Source: Hemicentrotus pulcherrimus (lineage: Eukaryota; Echinodermata; Echinoidea; Camarodonta; Strongylocentrotidae). Taken from it: 64,000 bases of DNA. The DNA lies in NCBI GenBank assembly GCA_003118195.1, contig BEXV01000538.1:54793-118792 (forward strand), in the 5' to 3' direction. The notes under the pieces were generated by a model. That model ran no database searches, had not been told where the DNA came from, and saw nothing but the letters and a program-made list of their open reading frames with translations. Positions 56,890-64,000 of the stretch are shown here, one piece after another; position 1 is the first letter of the stretch; the number at the start of each line of letters is the position of its first letter. The position numbers and the translations under genes are program-made.

Positions 56890-59800
56890 AACTGAGATTA
56901 AGATTCATGAAAATACGGTAAATAGGGAATGAACATAGAGTTAGAGAGGTACCTGATGTTCTGATATTCCACTCTGCTGTTTACTCTTCATTTTGATTGA
57001 AAGTAATAGTATGATGCCATGTGTAATGATATGAAGAAAAAATTCAAACTTTTAATGTAATCATTTTGTACTTTGCTTATACTTCTGTTTCTGAAATATC
57101 TAACGTACTACCATCTGTTAGTCACTAGTTGATATCCACAAAGCATGCCGTTGTTGTATAAGGCTCAAAGGACTTTTAAGTAACTATCTTCCAAAAGAGT
57201 CAAGGAGGACATTTATCTTCTCATCCAATTATGTATGCTATGAAGCCACTAAACATCATGCTATTCATACTTAGTGGTTATACAATGAATACAAATCGAT
57301 CATATTTGTACACCATGTAAAAATTTAAACCATTTGCCAGATCAAGTTGTTTTTCCTTTCACATGGTAATGTTAAGCACCTAGACATCTATCTTAACACA
57401 AAAAACCTGTCACTTTTCCTTACATTTCATCAAAAAACATTTTATCAAAATATTATTCATGAACCTCTTGCTTCCAAATGAGTGATACTTGATGTTTTGA
57501 ACCATTGAAATTGATACATGGCATTGTTGTTGCTATTATTGATGCAATAGGTCCTCTGGGCCTGTTCAAGTCTGGTGTGAAAATGATGACTGATAATTAG
57601 AATAAGCAATGATTGAGACCTGCGATGTATGATGCAATATGCAGAAGATGATTGATGTAATACCTCGGAGTCAGGGCCTTTGTTTTAATATTTGCCATCT
57701 AATATCTCCAATAGTGAGAATGATGGTGGGAAGGGGGTGCTAGGGAAAGAAAATCCCCTTTTCCATGGGGATACTACAAGGCCCTCCCATGGCTCCAAAT
57801 AGGGGAGGGAGGGGATCACAAGCAGTGTTTTATTTACCTGTATACGGCTGCTTTCAAGTTGGGTGCCATAGCCTTTTCAGCTCCTTAATTTACTTACATG
57901 TATAGATGTGAAAAGATGTAAGATCAAGACTCACTCTCTATACATTTAAAAAAAAACAATATCAAACTATTATGAATACTAAGAGATGTAGAGTGGGTGC
58001 CAAAGAGTATAAGCTTATTGTTGCAGCATCATGATCAATACAAAATTGTGGATCCTAAATGCTCCATGTAAAAATACCAAACCCATTATGTAGATATATT
58101 CCGAATGTAGGATTATCATGCATTACTCCTTCGCATTCCCCATTCGTCATGCCACTGTATAGTGTGACAGCCATCTCATTACTCTCCAAAGGGGCCCTGG
58201 GAAAACAGCAATATCATCTGCTAAGAGCTGAAACGGGTTAGCTGTATCATATTGCATTGGGTTAATGCCTTTTCTGACTTATAGCAGACAATTTTGTCCT
58301 CCCCTTTGAAATGTCAAGCTCCCATTTTGTTGAATTCTGTCAGATTCTATTTACTCCTCCCACACTTTTATACACTTATATTTATTAGAAGGTCTCTTCC
58401 TTTCTCATAATAATGATTTTTGTCATTTTATAATCTATAGTTAACTATATACACATCATTTAACTGTAGTTTCATTTTTATTCTTCTATTAAATTCTGCA
58501 CTTTAAAAGCTGAACAAAGAAAAGAAATGAAAGATTAAAAGTGAATGACTTGAACTTCTCCTAAAACCAGCTCATAAGGTATAAGGTCTTGCTTATGTAA
58601 GTTGTGTTATATGTATGAATATAAGATGAAAAGTCAGCATAGATGATAATATCTTAGATTGTCACCTCTTGCTATTAGAAAAGACATGAAAGACATAAAG
58701 TGAACAACATAAACTTCTCCAGAAACCAGCTCATAAGGTAATTCTTGTGTTATAAATAGTAATATGAAACAAAAAGTCAACAGACATATTAATATCTTAG
58801 ATTTATACGCCTACACAAAAACGCCTACACGAAAAAAAAAAATTCTCCTTAAAATTGCATTGACTTGATTTTAAACATACTATTATATTTTAAGATTTCT
58901 ATTATTCATTGTGAATTCAGATTAAGCCGAAATACAATTATAATGAATTCTGGATTAGAAACACCAAATGCTGCACCTGTTCCCTAGTCCCATCCTTTGA
59001 ATTCTATCTTTGAGTTTGCTACTATTAGGAAGACATTAATTCCTTATGACAGATGGTGGAGTTAAAACACGGGTCCAGAGACGATGATGATGGAGGAATC
59101 CATTGACTGCCCAGACATCCATGAAACAAGTGAATGAATTAAATGGAAAGGCTATAATCATTCAATTGGAATCTATAGGATGCTAATTTTAGATATCCTT
59201 GGAAAAAACAGGCCAGGCAACTCTCTAGAAATTGCTCACAGGAAATTTAGTGTACAGGTGAAATCAGAAGAAGGCAGATCATTTGGTTGGGGATATTGCA
59301 AACAAATCTTTTTGTAGCACATAATAGATGGGAATCTGACATGTGTGATATTAAGTGAGTATTGAAGTTAAAGCTACCATTATTATTTTTCTGTGAATAA
59401 TTTCTTTGCAAAAAAGATCATAAAATGAGATGTCGTCTCAAAACTAGATTTTTTAATACCGGTACTTTATTTTTCCTCTATAAGAATGTTTGTAATGTCT
59501 GGTTATTAAGAGCAGAAGGCATTTACTTTTCCACTCTGACTCACTGCAGATACCAAACTACATTATACTGTATGTTTATTCCTGACTAGTGGTGTGCTGT
59601 ATATCAACAAACAGCACCATACTTTAAAATTGATTGATAGATTAGATAGAGCCTCATATACATTTGGTTGCGGTAAGCTGATAATAGAGGATGGCATCAT
59701 CCTGATTGTATGTGGTGCATAATCTTCATGGTGTACGGCCATGATGTATAAATCCCTAATTGGATAAAACAAGCTTTTAAATGCAAAGAAAAGCGGATGT

Positions 59801-59970
59801 TTGAAAAGGTGTAATCGGATGTGTCAAATATCACCGGTCTGCTGGGAAAGAATCGCAACTATAGTGGTTTAATAATGATATACAACTTTTCAGTCATGGA
59901 ACCCTCACACTAGGGATTCATCTCTTCTCGTATGTCATAGGGGATGCATGCTGTCACATTCCTGCGCTTT
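56890..59970. other. AT-rich non-coding sequence
   Basis: No exon accepted. Contains an imperfect duplication at about 58500-58575 and 58680-58745 (GAACTTCTCCTAAAACCAGC versus AAACTTCTCCAGAAACCAGC, each followed by TCATAAGGTA), a period of about 175 bp. Confidence 0.4.
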
Positions 59971-59972
59971 TT

Positions 59973-59994
59973 CTTCTCTCTCTCTCTCTCTCTA
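59973..59994. repeat. (CT)n microsatellite
   Basis: About ten CT units. Confidence 0.8.
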
Positions 59995-61490
59995 ATGTGA
60001 TAGTTCAAATATCATAACAAGTCACAAATATATAAATCACAAGAAATATCAACAGGAAGGAATTTCAAATTGTTACCCCCAAGAAAACTGCTTTCAATTT
60101 ACTACCTTGGTAGAGGAATTGTTTAACAGAAATTAAAGTATTAAAACTGTGCATGTATTCAATTCTGTAATGATCAACTTGGAAAACCTAATGCAAAAAG
60201 TTTGCATATCATGTTATAAGTTGAATAATAAATCTACATCCTTGAACATATTTTGTTGTTGCACATCCATATATAGGAAATATGACTATAAAATGGTATT
60301 CAATTATCTACAAGTGCCTTTAAAATTTCAAAAATATATATTTGTTTGCTCTTTTCATATACAGATATATCTATGTGGGTAACAATGGACTAAGTTTATA
60401 TCATAGCCCAAATTGAATACCTATAAAGTCATGAATGCACAGTTCTGATTATCTCTTGCTCCAATGTATAGGCCTTAGCACATTTACTGTTGTTTTATAT
60501 TCAATGTATTTTTTATCTCATCCCTGGAAATGTTGAAAAAGAACCACTGGCTGATATGATTACCATGTTTAAACAAATTAGATATGAAATAAAATATGAA
60601 ATATCGCTCTTCAGACAACCAAAGTTGCTCACGCCCCTAAGCATGCTCCAGTTCCTGAAAACAGAGTACCAGTAAAAGCAAAGTATGCATTGCCCGAGAC
60701 TACATTGCTGTCAACTCAATGCCATACTGCAGGAAGTCATGTATAGGGAAATAATAACAAGCAAAAAGGATTGAGAATGTGATTAAATATCTAGTTCAAG
60801 TACAAACCGATGGCACTGCAAGCAACAATCACATACAAAAAACTTGAGAAATTATAGAAGATGTACTGGTATACTGATACAAGGTTACACAGCATCTGCT
60901 TGGTGTCTTCATAACACAGATTTGTTATTTACTCTGACACTTTCCTTTGCACCTGCGAGGCTTGGGCGGCCATTGATAGGTAGGGAGAACAGCGGTGATG
61001 GGGAAGCCCATGGATTAAACATTGGGTACTCTGTGTCCTATGAAAATTATACTTTTAATCAGGGGATTAGAAGGACAAGAGGGTAGGTCTCCATTAGCAA
61101 TCTTTTCATGCAGCTTATCCCCCTTGCTCTTTTTTTTTTTAACTTTGTTCTTTCATGCCTGATAATCTAGAAAAAGTTGCTTCCTTTGTGGTGTTTGCAT
61201 ATCACAAATGCTAGATAAAAATCTGATTGATGAGCTAGTGTATCATTACACCATCCTACCAGGCTACCATTTTCATCCTCCCTTCATCCTCTACCATCCC
61301 CCTATTCCTAATCAATTGCCCTGCCTCATTATTCCACAGCTCTCTTTCCATCAGGCATATTTACACCACTCAAATAAATGGATGCCTTGGGAGTGCCCCT
61401 GTGTCTACCACCATGGATGCCTGGCTATGCCACAGAGTGAGTGAGAGAGAAGACCAGAATGCTTGACATAATTCAATTTGCTGACAGAGG
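59995..61490. other. non-coding sequence with a GC-richer island
   Basis: The island at about 60940-61085 carries GGCGGCCATTGATAG, GATTAAAC and GGGGATTAG (K50 homeodomain-type words). An 80-codon + frame crosses it without splice or domain support. Confidence 0.3.
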
Positions 61491-61499
61491 GAGGAGGGA

Positions 61500-61535
61500 C
61501 GACTTTATAAGGCGGCCATCTTGATCATTATCACA
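61500..61535. promoter_or_regulatory. TATA-like box next to YY1-type motif
   Basis: ACTTTATAAGG (about 61501-61511) is followed at once by CGGCCATCTTGA, close to the YY1 consensus (AAGATGGCGGC on the - strand). The combination resembles a core promoter, but no linked exon was found on either strand. Confidence 0.25.
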
Positions 61536-61559
61536 ACCAAAAATAAACTTGGACTTGTA

Positions 61560-64000
61560 TCTATGTTCCTACTGTGATCGTACATTTTTTGAAGATGAAA
61601 TCACTTGCCCTGAGGCCAAGACAATAGCTAGATATATGATCAAGAATAGAAAATGATCTAAATAATTGCCATAATTATGTCAAGGACACTCATTGTATAC
61701 TGTTTTTAAAATTTTTTTTAGAAACATTACCTGTATGTTTATGGATAGAATGAAGACTGTAAATGGTATGTAATACTTTAACCTCCAAATTGGAGAAAAG
61801 GTTTCAGATTCATTTAGAATGTAAAAATGATTGAAAGGAATTAGTGCTAAATCAACCTGAATTTATGTTTAATATTTTCATTTTATTTCTACTTTAATCA
61901 CTTTTGTAGTGATTCTTTTTAAAACATGTATGGAATGTTGATCTATTTTCTCAATATTCAATGTCACTTCATTTCAGATACATAAAAAATCTAAAATTAA
62001 AAAAGAAAGAAAAGAAATGTGTTTACCAATATACAACCTGGCCATAAGGCATATTAGATTACACATTGGGAGTCTATAAAATAAATCATCAGCTTCATTT
62101 GGGCATTTATCACACCAGTCAAATCCATGATTAACAAAGAGCTCTAGCTTCTGCAACAAGTCGGTAAAAACGCTATAATTTAATGCAGAGTACCAGCGAG
62201 CTAGCGCAAGGGAGTTAGAGTTGCTAGGCTACTGCCATTCTACATTCCGCCCCCTGTCTGATGCCCGAATGTCATGGCGGAATTTTCTAATGAGTGCTAC
62301 ACAACTAGACTTATATCACACGCCCATCGCAGTATGGAAGAAAACCAGAAGGACATATGCATGAAACTAAGTATTTGCTTTAGGCATTTTTCTCTCTAGT
62401 TGAATCAACAACCCTTGTGAAGATGATGCTTTTTTAGATAAAGTTCCAGACAGAGCGTCGTCGATAGGTGAAAAGTATGCACTGCGGCATGATTCATCTA
62501 TACGACTAGTGTTTTCCATCTTTTTCGTGAAAAACACTTAACCCCTACGACTATTTACCCTGATGTTCCTCCCATCTGGCTTTACCCCTTTCTCTTATTA
62601 CATTGTCATACTTAAATCTCTCTCTCCCCCTCTTTTACCTGTCTCGATCTCCCTCTCTCTTCGAATGACGTCAGGCTATTCCATATTTATGTCATTTGAC
62701 ATTTAGCTATTTTATAGAAGGCTCTCACATGAATTTATGTTTTAATCAAGTCCTCTTGTTTATTCTGTTACATCATCATATTACATGAATAACCAAACAA
62801 GGTGACAATGAACCGAATTGAATATCACACGTGGACTATACTGTCAAAACCTTTAACTGATTGCATGCAACTTATCTCTACCCTTGTACCCATTCCCATC
62901 TTTCTCTCTATTTCTGTTTTGCAATCTCTATCTCTATCTGTCTCTCTCTCTCTCTCTTGCTCTGTAAGTGTCTCTCTTTCTCTCTCTCTCTCTCTCTCTG
63001 TTCCTCTTCTCCATTTCCTCTCTTTCCCCCTTTATCTAAGTTTTCTGGCAATTAGATCTGATGTCTAAAGTCATTTTTCCTTCAACACTCTACCCATTAA
63101 ATATTAACTTTTTTTCTTTTAACTTGATAGAAATAATTATAATAACTGGACTTACAGTACTGAAATAATGAAGACACATGTTTGTGCCATTTCAATTCAA
63201 CATCAGCACTAATATAAACTCTGTAAGATTTTTTTACATACATGTATGTCCCAATTAATTTCATTTTTTTTCAGGCACATCCTAAAAAACCGCGATCTGT
63301 TTCTCATTATGATTCAAATACATATACCCGTATGCGCCTACACATTACCCACCCTCGTGCCAACACAAATTAAGCATATTCATCAATTATCCGCCAAGCC
63401 ATTTAACCATCGGTATTGTAAAAAGGGGCATTTATAGATCAACATTTATCTGCATAAAAGTTATTCACAGCCCCAGTAATATTATTGACTGACTCTATTG
63501 ATCAATATATCTCAAAGCATATAAATACATCCCTAAAATACAGACTGTTAGCTGTAATGGGCAAAGGAGTTCATTAGATTTAAGATCAATAATGTTAATT
63601 ATTGTTAGGCCATGAGAATACTGTTGACATCTGGGTGATTAAATCATCATTATACCATATCCAATGCAAGAAGGGTGTTAACTCTGTGTTAACATAAATT
63701 ATACAAGTTATTCCCTTGTGGCTTTGAAAAGACAACATATGTCTTTCGCCCTCTCCCGGCTTGGCCCACTCTTAGAGCAGATTAATGTTAATCAGAGCTT
63801 AATTCATCCATAGCTCCAGCCTTAAATACGGCTTACAGTTGAAGGACACGTCTTCAGTCATTGTCAATGTGGGTTCATATGGATCTAACATACAAAACGT
63901 ACATCTTATGAACTAAGAGTAATATAATTTTAGAAATCACATACAGGCTATGCAAGCAAAGTTTCCCTGTTCAATGATTTTAGAAAATTTGTGACAATGC
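61560..64000. other. non-coding right end
   Basis: Contains a short inverted repeat ATTCCGCC...GGCGGAAT at about 62245-62285, a CT-rich stretch at 62930-63030 and a GC-richer patch at 63740-63860 with TTAATGTTAATCAGAGCTTA. No exon accepted. Confidence 0.35.
62938..63000. repeat. CT-rich microsatellite
   Basis: Interrupted (CT)n tract; the Ser/Leu-rich frames across it are artefacts of the repeat. Confidence 0.85.

Noticed and set aside
62802..63068. Ser/Leu repeat protein
   Set aside because: Translation of an interrupted CT microsatellite.
1..64000. CRISPR array, prokaryotic operon, viral genome or rRNA genes
   Set aside because: No regularly spaced short repeats, no dense intronless gene order, no rRNA-like sequence; the exon-intron structure is eukaryotic.

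Overview
The window looks like a eukaryotic nuclear contig from a marine invertebrate, most likely an echinoderm and probably a sea urchin. The reasons are AT-rich, intron-dense sequence with GT-AG exons, many short inverted-repeat elements and tandem repeats, a metazoan tau/MAP2/MAP4-type gene, and a histone-type 3' end signal carrying the purine element CAAGAAAGA described from sea urchin histone genes. The species is inference; no marker gene in the window fixes it. The contig starts in a poly-G run and has one assembly gap at 55786-55999.

Layout. (1) 298-5175, + strand: the last six exons of a short-form tRNase Z (ELAC1 family). The 5' exons with the HxHxDH zinc motif lie off the left edge. 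(2) 5176-9300: intergenic, rich in repeats, with a 3' tRNA-like fragment, a pair of direct repeats and a family of 190-270 bp units. (3) 9925-15325, - strand: five exons of an RPA70-like OB-fold gene with an in-frame stop and a broken splice phase, probably a pseudogene. Its first intron contains an 827 bp terminal-inverted-repeat element. (4) 16013-17725: a TTAA-flanked piggyBac-like MITE and a minisatellite between inverted repeats. (5) 17726-23821: unique AT-rich sequence downstream of the MAP stop, a possible long 3' UTR plus intergenic DNA. (6) 23822-42942, - strand: the main gene, a giant microtubule-associated protein of the tau/MAP2/MAP4 family. It has a 1,296-codon exon encoding an acidic projection domain and a Pro/Lys-rich region, then 13 microtubule-binding repeats over 11 exons and a short C-terminal exon, about 1,769 residues in all. 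The N-terminal exon is not securely identified. (7) 42943-64000: no firm coding sequence. It may hold the upstream introns and regulatory DNA of the MAP gene, three weak candidate exons, GC-richer islands that could be conserved non-coding elements, and an isolated array of three histone-type stem-loops at 54141-54241.

The genes show no functional linkage: tRNA 3' end processing, an OB-fold protein relic and a microtubule-binding protein. The most unusual points are the 13-repeat microtubule-binding domain, including one exon that fuses three repeats exactly, and the orphan array of histone-type 3' processing signals.
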